Shown here: positions 31,106 to 42,691 of the stretch, piece by piece | Position numbering within the stretch: the stretch's first letter is position 1 | Layout of the letters: the number at the start of each line of letters is the position of its first letter | NCBI GenBank assembly: GCA_003290165.1 | Contig: QNQO01000460.1 | Coordinates: forward strand, 124,001 to 188,000 | Length of the DNA: 64,000 nt | Direction: 5' to 3' | From: Berberis thunbergii | Taxonomy: Eukaryota > Streptophyta > Magnoliopsida > Ranunculales > Berberidaceae | Translations under genes and position numbers: made by a program | Notes under the pieces: model-generated | Seen by the model: the letters and a program-made list of their open reading frames with translations, nothing else | What the model was told of the DNA's origin: nothing | Database searches by the model: none

Positions 31106-34095
31106 ATGGCACCAAGTCGAATTGTATGTCCATTCTTTGGAGTTGTGTTTCACAGGCTTCATGATTTAATCGGCAAGGAACTTGGTCGATTACAGGGCTT
31201 GGAGAAAGAGCTGAATGAGCTCTACAAAGTTTTCTGTAGAATCAAAGATGTAATAAGTGATGCAGAGGAGAAGCAGTTCAAGGAAGGGAAACAGGGAATC
31301 CGCTTTTGGCTAAAGGAACTGAACAATGCAGCTTATGAGGCTGATGATGTTTTTGATGAGTTTGCATTTGAAGCTCTACAACTAGGTTCAGACAAAATGA
31401 GCAACAATAACATGGTAACTAGCTCTCCCAAGAATTTAACATTTCATCGCAAGGTTCTGAAAGACTTAAAAAAAACTGACTAAGAAGTTTCATGCAATTG
31501 CTAAAGACATTCCTGAGCTTGATTTGCAAAAAGGAAATGTCAAAAGGAGATTCGAAGAAATCTGCCTGGGACGTGAATCTAGTTCCATCTTAAGTGAACC
31601 GCGTGTTTATGGAAGAGAAATAGACACAGAGGAAATACTGAAGCTATTGTTGGGAGATGATTACTTGCCTGTGGACAGATTTCGTTCCCTGCACAGGCAC
31701 CCAAGAGGTCGGAATGGGAGGCCATTATTTAACAAGGAAGATATCTCTATTTATCCCATTATCGGCGTTGGCGGACTAGGCAAGACAACTCTTGCACAAC
31801 TAGTCTACAACGACGAGAGGGTAGCAAACCATTTTGAAGTAATCTTGGGTCTGTGTATCAAATGACTTTGGCATCAAACGTCTTACTAAAGCAGTTATAG
31901 ACTCTCTTTCAGGGGAGGCAAGTGGTTTGGATGAATTAGAATCTTTACAGTTTGTGCCTTCAAAAGGCGTTAAGTGGCTGTGAGAGATTCTTGTGCTAGA
32001 AGATGTTTGGGATGTAAGTCAGCAAGAATGGAACAAGCTGAAGGAGGTGGTGTTGAAATGCGGAGCAAAGGATAGTTCAATTATATTGTGGAGGTCCTTC
32101 TTTCAAAACGTATAGAAGAATGGAGATGGCAACATAATAAGATGTAAAATGCACGATCTTGTGCATGATCTTGCAAGTTATATTGCAGGGGATGAATATT
32201 TCGTTGAAGATGTTGGAAATTCAAGAATTACTAAAAGAACTTGCCATGCGTCCCTTCGCACTGACATCAAAGTAACATCATCATTTTCTATTCTCGAGTT
32301 GATACAAAGATCCTCACCATGCTTACGTTCTCTCATCCTATTAGATGACTACAAGGTGACTCCAGACTTTGAATTTGTCTTTTCATATTTTATCCACTTA
32401 CGGGCACTGAATTTGAATTATTGTTTTATTGAAGTGGTTCCAGATTCCATTGGTGAAATGATACTTCTCAAGTATCTCAACCTTTCTTATAATCTTTTCA
32501 CGTCACTACCCGAATCTATTTGTTTGCTTAGAAATATCAAAACATTGAAACTGAGAGGGTGTAGAGAACTCAAGTCATTGCCAAAGGAGATGAGAAAAAT
32601 GACCAGTCTTAGATCCCTAGATATTGGAGGTTGTTAACTTGCCTTCAGACACTAAGTGACTTCATTGTAGATGCGAAGAGTGGAAGTAGTATGGATGAGT
32701 TGCGCGGGCTGAATAACCTTAGAGGAGAAATAGAAATACGTGATCTTGTACATGTGAAAACTGCAACGGAGGCTGAAACGGCAAATTTGGCAACAAAGAA
32801 GCACATTCATTCATTGTCATTAACATGGTACTTACATTTCTTAGACTCGGGCTCTCAATTGCAACAACAAGAACATCAGCAGAATGCATCAGAGGAGGAT
32901 ACAATAGAAGGTCTCCAACCTCACACAAGTCTAAGAAAATTGTTTATTTATGGGTATCAAGGAGTAACCTCGCCGAGTTGGTTGAAAGCTTCTCTTGTCC
33001 CTAATTTAGTGGAAATCATTCTCAAATTGTACTAGATATGAATGTCTGCCACCTCTTGGGACACTACTACCCTGTCTTAAAGTTTTGGATTGCGTCTCAT
33101 GGAATCAATAAAATTCATTCAGGTGGATGATGATGCAAGTGTAGGAGGATTCTCCTCGCTAGAAGAACTAAGATTAAAGCATATGCCTAGTTTGGAGGGA
33201 TGGTCATCATCGTCGTTGTTGTCTTCTCAAGCAGTAGCAACACAAGTAGCAGTATTCTGTTGCCTAAAAAGTGTGACTCTCTATGGTTGCCCAAAACTGA
33301 AAGGAGTTCCGTTGTCATGGTCCCCAGTCCAATCTGTTGAGATAGAAAGATGCAATGCCATGGTTCTGGGATCACTCCGAGACCTGGCTTAATTACCTTA
33401 CTTTCCTCGAAATTAGTGACTTTTATGAGGAGTATTTTCCACGATGGGCACTTGGAAACCTTGCTGCAATCCAGAAATTGGTTATCCAAGATTGCGACAA
33501 CCTGAAAGCACTCCCTGCAGTATGAAAAGTCTCACTACACTGATAGAGTTGAGGATTTCTAGGTGTAGAAACTTGGTTTCATTGGTAGAAGAGGGAGATG
33601 GATGACTCAGAAACCTATCCTCCCTCAAATCCCTTCTAATTGAAACTTGAAATGCTTTGAAGGGTTTGCCTCAACTCGACATCTCTCATTACTTTGGTAA
33701 TTGATGATTGTCCTGAGATGGAATTCTCGAAGGAGGATTTTGAGCACCCAAGTGTCCTTGAATTAGTTAAATTGCCCAAGTTGACATGTTTCCCAGAGGT
33801 GATAGAGCATGCTTCTACACTTTGAAATCTAGACATTGGGGATTGTTCGGAAGATGGTGCAGTGGACTTACCTGATTGGATAGGTACTTTATCCTCACTC
33901 GAGAATTTGTGCATTAATGCTCCCAAGAATTGGAAAATGTTGCCTCAATGGATGCAATGCCTCACTGCTCTTAAACAACTACATATTTATGAATGCGAAT
34001 GTAATGGAAGAGTAGCCATGTTAACACTTTACCCCTCTTTGTTAAGACATAAACTTCTACACACATTTAACTCTTCCACCGGGAAATTGAAATGA
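31106..34095 (+). pseudogene. CC-NBS-LRR pseudogene
   Basis: Homologous throughout to the intact CNL at 22015, starting MAPSRIVCPFFGVVFH. Decay visible: an extra A in the A run near 31470 shifts the frame (the EVSC frame should read KKFHAIAKDIPELDLQ); P-loop GVGGLGKTTLAQLVYND is intact near 31765; a second shift follows EVILG near 31845 (SWVCVSNDFG continues in another frame); stops occur near 31980 and 32113; and about 500 bp are deleted between RNBS-B (AKDSS) and the segment just before MHD (LWRSFFQ), removing GLPL and RNBS-D. MHD (KMHDLVHDLA) and LRRs follow in several frames with more stops (near 32636, 33033, 33390, 33603). It cannot make a normal receptor. Confidence 0.92.
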
Positions 34096-35689
34096 TTTAG
34101 ATCATCTTTCAACCATGGATACCCTTATCTTCTTACAATTTCTATTTATGCAAAAGTAGATAGAAAATGAAGCTTCACAAGGGTAGGGGACCTAATGCTT
34201 TGTTTGTTTGTTTCATCTTAAATTCAACATCAAGAAGAAGCAGATCAACAACAACCATTAACTTCACACAGCATTTACAGTACCATGCAACAATTGAAAG
34301 CCAGGAAAATATTGCAATATTGCATGAACGCGTTCATACATTTTCCTGAATGATTGTCCTCTTCTTCCACTATTTCATTTATAAACTGATAGAACTTCAA
34401 GTTTCACTTTAAACTTAGTGGCTTTGCAGTGAAGAAAACCTTCCTATTTGTTCAATACAATTACTATGAATTGGAGAAGGAATCCTAGCTATAGACTTTT
34501 TTCACTTAAACATAAAAGAATTAACAAAGACCAACTATATCTCACACCTAGTTTTTACAAAATTTAAAGTTTCTGAAGCTCTGAAAACACTATAGAGAAA
34601 AAAGTATGCAAGACTTGACTCTTCCAAGTCAGTCATGTTGTTTGGAATCAATGGGTGTTCCTCACTTATCTCTTTCATTCAATTTCTTGCTGATGAAAAG
34701 ATTATTATAAAGGAAAACTTCTTCGCGTGTCTGTCTGTGTGATCTTCTCCTTCCTAAAGCGAATCAATGGCGATTTAGTTTTCTTCTCTCCAAACATACA
34801 AAGGTGTATTTGGGGCTTTAAATAAAACTTTGAAGGTAATACTGAGTTTTATTACTATGAAATCTTTGGTGTTGACAAGTCTCTAACTATGAACTGCATA
34901 ATAGGCAAGGATGTGAAGGTATGTAGGTTGATTTGAAGAATCTCACTGCGAAATCAATATTCATTAAATGGTCTCTAATGAGTTTCCAACTCTTTGGCCA
35001 GTAATCGTGTGCATTAATTCCCAAAACACCATGGTCTCTAATGAGTTATCAACGGCTTTCTCTGCCAAAAGTCGAGGTTTAAAATCATGTCAAACTATAC
35101 CCCTCTTTGTTAAGATGTAAGCTTCTTACTATTCAACTCTTTGAAGGGAAAACTGAAATTATTTATATAATCTAAATCGGGTCTTGCAGCATTGTGTTTT
35201 CCTATTTTTAACAAATATCAAATAATTGAGTTAAATAGGAGATGAAGTCGAAAAAAAATGAACATGTTGTCAAGTCATTGTTATCAACACGCTATATATG
35301 AGCACAAAAAGGATACAATTTACCAATGGCAATATTTTGTACTTCATAATGGTCACAACTGAAAGTTGAAAGAAAAACAGAGTTCTCACATTACAATTAT
35401 TAAATCTTTCGCAAAACTATACATAACTATAAATGGAAGCTTATAAGCTTTGCAATAAAGCTAGCCATCCAAAGAAGATGAAATAAATTGAGGGAAAAAA
35501 GGGGTTTAAAGTAGAAAAGAGAATCACCAACAAATAACTCAGTTTTTACCTCTCCAAACTTGTACAAGTTTCCAGGCCGATTCAAGACAATCCTCAACAC
35601 AATGGGTATCATCAACGTATAGGGGAAACTGCCAAGGCAGTGGCATGTATGCTGTTATTGTATGATTTCTGCAAATACCATTTTGCTTT
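34096..35689. other. Spacer with local duplications, no gene seen
   Basis: Contains a direct repeat pair: ACCCCTCTTTGTTAAGA followed by CTTCT at about 34029 and 35099, and TGGTCTCTAATGAGTT at about 34970 and 35030. The last part (about 35430-35689) is probably 3'UTR of the minus-strand kinase gene. Confidence 0.4.
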
Positions 35690-38600
35690 TTATGGATTTC
35701 TTTTACCCCGAGCAGTCTGTCTCTTCCGTCTTGGATCACCAACGCTAGTAGGATCTATTAGAGGACCTGACCAAGTTTGCACCTGCCCTTTCTGGTGAGT
35801 AAATAATGTGGAGCTGAAGGGGACATCTGGGGGGTCAAATGTAGGATCCATTTGATGCGAGGTACCCAAAGGAAATCCCAGTGCACCGTCCTGGTGAGGT
35901 GGAGGAAACTTTTCACTCTTGCTCTTTGCATTTGCATGTGTAATCAATCGCCTCTTCTGAGAAAGTCAAAAAAAATGCGAATTTGAAGGTTCAAAATAAT
36001 TGCATTTTGACTGATGATTGTCTGGAGAAAACCCAATGCAATGCATCGCCAAAAAAAAAACGCTAGACATAGGAAAGCACAATAAAATGCCATCAATGGA
36101 CGCATTGGACATATACTTGCTATAATAAGAGACAAAAACATGGAACATGATTGAAGAGCAAAATGAGAAAGCCCCCAAGGAAACTCCAAGAAGGCATGCT
36201 CATTTCAAGGACAAAGAAATTTTGTATTGGTTACCGCTTGCAATGACATTATAATGACATGCTATCCAAAGTATCAAGAATCCTCTTTACCAAATAGATT
36301 CAAGTGCAATTTGCAATGTAGACCAAACATACAATGATTAGATAGTCAACAAGATGAATGAAATTATTAGTACAGGATGAATGAAATTATTAAAAGAGAT
36401 GAATGAAATTATTAGTACAGGTATTTCGTGGAGAACAACTATTAGGAACATAATTATAAGTTGAAAAATTAGATCCAGATCCTGTATTTCATTCTAGAAA
36501 TCTGATTAATCAAGAATATTTTAAGAGACTGACACTAGTTGTCTGCCAGTTATTTTCCTCAAATTAGTCTTTTGAAAAAAGAAAATGAAAGAAATTAGAA
36601 ATTTAAAAAATGAAAGAAATTAGAAATTTAAAAAAAATGAAGAAATAATAAAGGAGGAGATTTTTAGCTGTTTTTATGTCATATTAACAGTAAACAAATG
36701 AAAATGGGCAGTTAAATGAGACAGATGACATACATCTAGATTAGCTTGAAGCTCTGCGTTAGCAACTGGAGCATGATTTGCCCTTGCAGATTGATCACGT
36801 GTTCGAGTTTTCTTTACACCAGCAACATTGCCTTTTCCACCAGCCGCTCGCAACCTAAACAACAATTAATTATCAAGTCAAATCATAAAATCAACAAGAT
36901 TGACACAAAACTTTTCATAAAAAGCAGTCTAGTGCAAAAAAATGTTTTCATAAAACCTTAAAACAACCAAAGAGAATAGTAACCCCGGGATAGCATTTGA
37001 GTTTTTCGATGCTCCAAATATGCAGTTCAGGTTCAGCCACCGCTAAATATAAGTTCCTAGGTCTTCCTTGGCTTAATTGTGTCTATCTTATGCTTTCAGT
37101 AAAAATGACATACAAAAGGAGTGAAAGAAAATTGATGTTGCATTCAACTGACCTTCTGGCTTCTTCATCTCGTAGTTTGGCATCCATCTCCTTGCTTGGA
37201 GGATACTGCGGGAGGCTCGATGGCTCACATGCATAAGGTTTGGTTGTGAAGAACTGCATAACAGAATTATAAGTGGTTCTGGTATTGCATAGGATGTTTG
37301 AAAGTTATATAATACTGCTTTGGAAGTGGATCCTTTTAGACCATTTGGCCTCAATATGTGCCAAGCTATCAGAATCACCAAGCAGTAGCCAAATTCCTTG
37401 CGATAACCGAATACATTCAGTAGAAATTGTTTTGAATAATGTATTTAACTTGATATATCTGCTAAATGGCCTTCAAAAGCCGATACCCTTTCCCCACAAA
37501 ATAGAACGGCAAAGGAAGCCTTGGCATTCACAATAGATATAAATTAAGACATGAGGCAAAAGTTGAATCCTTAGAGACATTCATTGATGAGATTTGAGTT
37601 TTTGTCAAATACGTCAATTCCATCAAAACACTACTACTCTTTGGTTTATGCAGGTAACCAACACTGGATGCATGAATTGAGAATAAGAGCAACTTAAGTT
37701 AGTCTTAGTCCTACATATTATAAAGGCAAAAACATAAGGAGGAGTTCAAAACTTCACTAAAATAATCCTACTGCAAATTTGAAAATCTTTATTCATAAGA
37801 GAAAACAACTATAGTGAGGCAGGACCTCACAAAAGCCTACACCCATCTAGTTTACAATATGATTGTCCACCCAAACATACACACATAAACTTATTTTATG
37901 TAGTCACCAAGACCAGAAACTTTTACTTGTTGGGTCTAATCGCTACATACTTATATAGTCGCACTTTTACGTCTCATAACAGAAGCTTGTTTTTCTACCT
38001 AGTGGTTAAAAGAGATGTTGTTTTAAGAATGGTGGCAAGAGGTGTTGAATGAATTATAGAAATTGTACCCAAAGAAAAAAATAGACATGTATTTTTATCT
38101 CTCATAACAGAAGCTTGTTTTCCTACCTAGTGGCTAAAAGAGGTGTAAGAATGGGGGCAAAAGGCATTGAATGAATGTTATAGAAATTGTACCCAAAGAA
38201 AAAAATAGACGTATGTAACCCGAACACGGCGCATCCAAGCATACTCCAATATGATATATTAATTGCACAATATGTGTTGACATTTAGTACATATTGTTCA
38301 TATTTTACACGTGGGAACCTTAAGTGGAAGTAGACACATTGTTCATATTTTACACACAATATTTATCAAAGACGGTTGATAAATGGATAAGAAATAAAAT
38401 CTTACTTCCCTCCGCAATGCAGCTGTGGCAGTTCTACGTTCAGTAGGGTCAATTGCAAGGAGAGTTTCGATTAGTGGCAGAGAGGATGGTGGAAAATCTT
38501 TAAATGTTTCCGCTAGGCATCGCTTGTATGGTTGTTGGGGCTTAAATATGGTTGCATGTGGCAGTTTTGACTTTTTCCAGTATTCCTCGGTTGGGGAACC

Positions 38601-40538
38601 ACATAGCTTGAAAATTCTGTGCAGCTGCTCCACCTGAATGAATGGAAAACAATCACCAACAATTTAATAGGTAGCAGAGGTCTGTAGTTCATTGCATCAT
38701 AGAGTTAATTGCTAGTGGAGTCAATCACGGCGAATATTTAAACAGGAACTCTTTCACTATACCACAAATTTTGAAATTGGGGACTGGCAAAGTTGAGAAA
38801 AATTGGAATTGCAAACAATACTGTGAATTAAGACAGCACATAAATAGCTATTGATCATATTCCAAGTAAGGTTGGATCACCATCTATAACAATTACCACT
38901 TACGCTTGCTAAAAGATCAATATAATTCGATATAGAATATTCACCCAAGCCTCACAGAGGAACCATAATCTCATTGAAACATGAGAACTAAGTGTCCAAG
39001 TTGTATCATTCATTACAGTCCTTTATAGAACATACGAAAACCACAACATATTCTTCTATGACAATCCAAAAGAACTTTGAGCTCTTCCATTTTCTTAATC
39101 TGAGACTGAGAAGAATGGAGTTGATTCATCCACTAACCAGTCAAGTAAGAAGTGGAGGAATATGATAAAGCTTTTACTCATACTCAAACATTAGTAGCAT
39201 TTATGATTCTCGGGGACCTATAAATAATAACTAATAATATCTTGATTTAGACATTTAAAGATAATTAGAGCCAAAATATATAGTATCAAATATAAGAGTA
39301 ACAAAAATGAAACATAGATTTTTTTTTATCAGTGAACAATTTAGAAATAGCTAGGAGTTACCTCTGTACGTCCAGGCATGATAGGCTTTCCAGCCAATAA
39401 CTCAGCAAGAATGCATCCTGCACTCCATAGGTCAACACCGACAGCATAGTCAGTAGCCCCTAAAAGAAGCTCTGGGGCTCGATACCAGAGAGTAACCACC
39501 CGACTAGTCATGGCATGCTTGTGGTTAGGATCAAAGAATGTTGCTAATCCAAAATCAGCAATTTTAAGTATTCCTCCGTTGTCAAGAAGGAGATTCGACC
39601 CCTTGATATCACGATGCAATACACCACGATTGTGGCAGTGTTCAAGCCCAGACAATAACTGATGCATATAACATTTTACCTGCCCAAATCAAATGCATAA
39701 TAAGAAAAGAAAAGAAGTAAGTCATATCTTAACAATACCCCATAAAACTAATCAGTTAAACAACATCCTCCTAACCTCACCTGGGGCACTGTAAACTTAA
39801 TACTTGGGCTTGCTGCGAGTCCAGCCAAATCATGTTCCATGTAATCAAACACAAGATACAAACTACACGACATCCTTGAAGTTACTAAACCCTCCAACTT
39901 TACAACATTGGGATGATCTAGTCGACGTAAAATAAGTATTTCTCTAGCCATAAACTTCACACTCTCAGGCTCCAAATTATCAAAACGAACCTTCTTTAAA
40001 GCAACAATTTTCCCTGTTAATGTATCCCTAGCTTTGTATACATTGCTATAAGTACCTTGCCCAATCTGAACAACAAAACATAGTTCAGTACCCACATATT
40101 CATTCAAGGATTACAATAAAGGTACTCAATTTCAAAAAATATCAACCGAAAAAGAGACAGAGAACAGACCTTATCAATTTTCTCGAACGTGTCGGCTCGA
40201 CGAGGAGTCCACCCCTTGATGGCCTCACCAGCAACAACAGACAGCCAAGGAGGCCAACCCGCAGCAACCTGCTCCCCATACAAATTCTTCGGCGGATTAC
40301 TCAGTCTCGGATTCAGTCTAGATTTTCTCCTATCACCTCTACCGCGTCTACTCTCATCCTTCTTCTTCTTCTTCTTCTTCTTCTTCTCTTCTTCCTCATT
40401 CTTAACCTCATAACTACTACCCTCAACATTCTTCTCTATCACATCATCAACATCAACCACCCCTTCTTTCCTACTAGCACTAAAATCCCTCTCCTTCTCC
40501 ACCGACGACGAAACCTCCCTTCCAAATACGCAACCCAT
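35690..40538 (-). CDS. CDK-like Ser/Thr kinase with N-myristoylation motif (7 exons)
   Basis: Exons, 5' to 3' on the minus strand: 40538-40170, 40065-39781, 39679-39362, 38633-38406, 37253-37153, 36854-36734, 35956-35690. Total 1689 nt, 562 residues, frame continuous. MGCVFGRE at the start is a myristoylation/palmitoylation signal, so plasma-membrane attachment is likely. A lysine run (about residues 51-60) and basic RRGRGDRRKSR follow. Kinase domain from about 120: IGQGTYSNVYK, VALKK, EPESVKFMAREI in the cyclin-contact helix, catalytic HRDIKGSN (Asp242), DFG (260-262), TLWYRAPELLLG. The C-tail contains RRLITHANAKSKSEKFPPPH, typical of the plant CDK-like group that includes Arabidopsis IBS1 (At1g18670), by recollection. 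Partners are unknown. The stop follows ARGKRNP; an alternative last junction at GGTAAAAG cannot be excluded. Confidence 0.9.
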
Positions 40539-41187
40539 CTCTCCTCATCTCTCAACAACAACAACACATTCTACTCCCATCCCACTCAACCACACCTCCA
40601 GTCATCAAAACCACTCAAATTAAACAACTCTCCCTCCAAAACCCCTAGAAACTGTGAAACAGAGCTTAATCTAAAAACCCTAGCTTTTCTTTCTCCTGAA
40701 CTAATTTCGAGAAACCAAATAGTGGGTTTTAGCTAAAATAGCACTATAAAGAATGGGTGGAAGGAATTGTGACCTTATGTGTGATTATCGAAGATTCGCC
40801 ATTAGAGTTGCAGAGAGAGCTCTATTTTCTCTGTTTTTTTTGTTTTTTTTTTCTGAGAGAAGTTTTAAGTCACAGACACACAGAAATAGAAGAAAATCCA
40901 GAAATTCTTACCAAAATACAATATTGATATTTTATACTGTAATGAATTCCAGGTTTGACTGTGGTCAATGCTTGTTTGTACTGGGTCAAATTCTTGACTT
41001 AGATTTCCTGAAAGGATGATACGGCTTTTTTTTGTCTTTAAAAAAATTTGTTTTATTTATAAGATGTTATTTATAAATTGCCAGTATACAACAAAATGGT
41101 GAAAACGAACGATGGTTTCAATCACTATCAAGCTTGATGAAAATGAAGAGTGCAAGAGGAAGTGAGAGATGAATTGTAGGGTTGAAA
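40539..41187. promoter_or_regulatory. Presumed promoter and leader of the kinase gene
   Basis: Immediately upstream of the ATG (minus strand), with CT/AC-rich leader-like sequence to about 40700 and AT-rich sequence beyond. No individual element can be called with confidence. Confidence 0.35.
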
Positions 41188-42691
41188 AAAAAACAAAAAT
41201 GGACAAAACTGACCGAACCGATAAAAAACGAATTGACTGATTCGGTTTGATTTTAATTTAGAAAATTTAAAACTGATATGGTTTGTTCAATTTTCAGTTT
41301 TAAGTGATTTTAACCGATAAAATTGAATATAATAAATAATATATATTATATATATAAATAATAAATTATGTTTAATTTAGTCGATCAATTCTGTGTTATT
41401 TCGGTTTTAGAAAGTCGATCCGATTTCAGTTTAAAAAGTTTGAAACTGAAAAGGTCAATTCAGATCTCTGAGAGCGAAAAAATAAATCGTCGTCAATTCA
41501 GACATCATGGACATTTGGGTTTTTTGTTTGTTATCACGGATGTTTTATCTACAAGTATCAAGTAACATGTAAACATTCTTTTAGAGGGGTATAGTCTAAT
41601 AATTGTACAACCAAACTAAACATTGATAAGCATAGTATTTACAAATTTATCTAATAACAATAATTCTTTGATTTATCTTGCAAATTATTTTTTTCATTTT
41701 AGTGTATGTTTCATATACCTAACTTTTCACTTCAAAAAAAAAAACCTATATACATATAAACTCTTTGTATAGCTCTGGGAGTGAAAGTTATTATGCAACA
41801 TTAATTACTCTCATATTGCTCTCTATATTATGGCGAGTTTTTTAGTTCTGAAAATAATAGAGAACTAGGTATTTTAGCAACCAGAATGATGAAAACTGGA
41901 AAGTTCAATGCTGATGAATAATGCTAATGACAAAAGAACAAGAAAACTGGAAGATTGCCAAATCAGAATCAATCACATTCAGATATTCCACAAGGACCTG
42001 TTTTGGTATGGTTTGGAAAGATACATGAGGACAACATTATCGTGCCAAGACAGTTTTGGTAGAGACGCTCTTGAACCCTATCCCCTTGGGCATATCCTCG
42101 AATCCTATCCTTAGTGCAATTATCGTGAAAATGACTAAACATCGATAGAAAGCCTCATGTTATTCATTATTCCTTTCATTTGATTTTTAGATGTGAAAAT
42201 GAACAGGTATGTCTTTATAGAAATTGAAATTTTTGAAGAAAAAAAAAAAGATCTGGCATTTATGGTAGACGAGGAAATTTTCAAAACCAAAAGGTCTGAC
42301 ATTTCTGGTAGACACAAAAAAACAGATATGAAGGAAAAAAAAATCTTAACAGCCACAAATAATGACTTGAAAAAACTGATTCCAAACCATTTTCAATCTG
42401 GCATCCTCCAACAAGACATTGGCATAGACTGCAGATATTATCGACATCCAGATAACACTTCTTCAATTGAAAATACCAAATATATCCATCCATCGCTACA
42501 TCTACTCCTAAACCATTTTTTTGCTATTACAACGGCAAAAAAAGAGAGGAGAGAAATGAACTTAAAATTGGAACAATTCAAACAGAGAACACTATTAAAT
42601 ATGCGGAACATTTTACACAGATAACCAGCTTAGTACCTTGATGCTCAAAATTGATGGCACGAATACAGTTTTTGCCATTGTGTAAGGATGC
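41188..42691. other. AT-rich spacer, possible transposon debris
   Basis: GACCGAACCGATAAAAAACG, then repeated GGTTT and ACTGA motifs to about 41480, resembles degraded subterminal sequence of small hAT-type elements. The rest is AT-rich. The part near 42600-42691 is probably NOP58 3'UTR. Confidence 0.35.

Noticed and set aside
40189..40413. Plus-strand frame with a Phe run
   Set aside because: Antisense of the lysine run in the kinase N-terminus.
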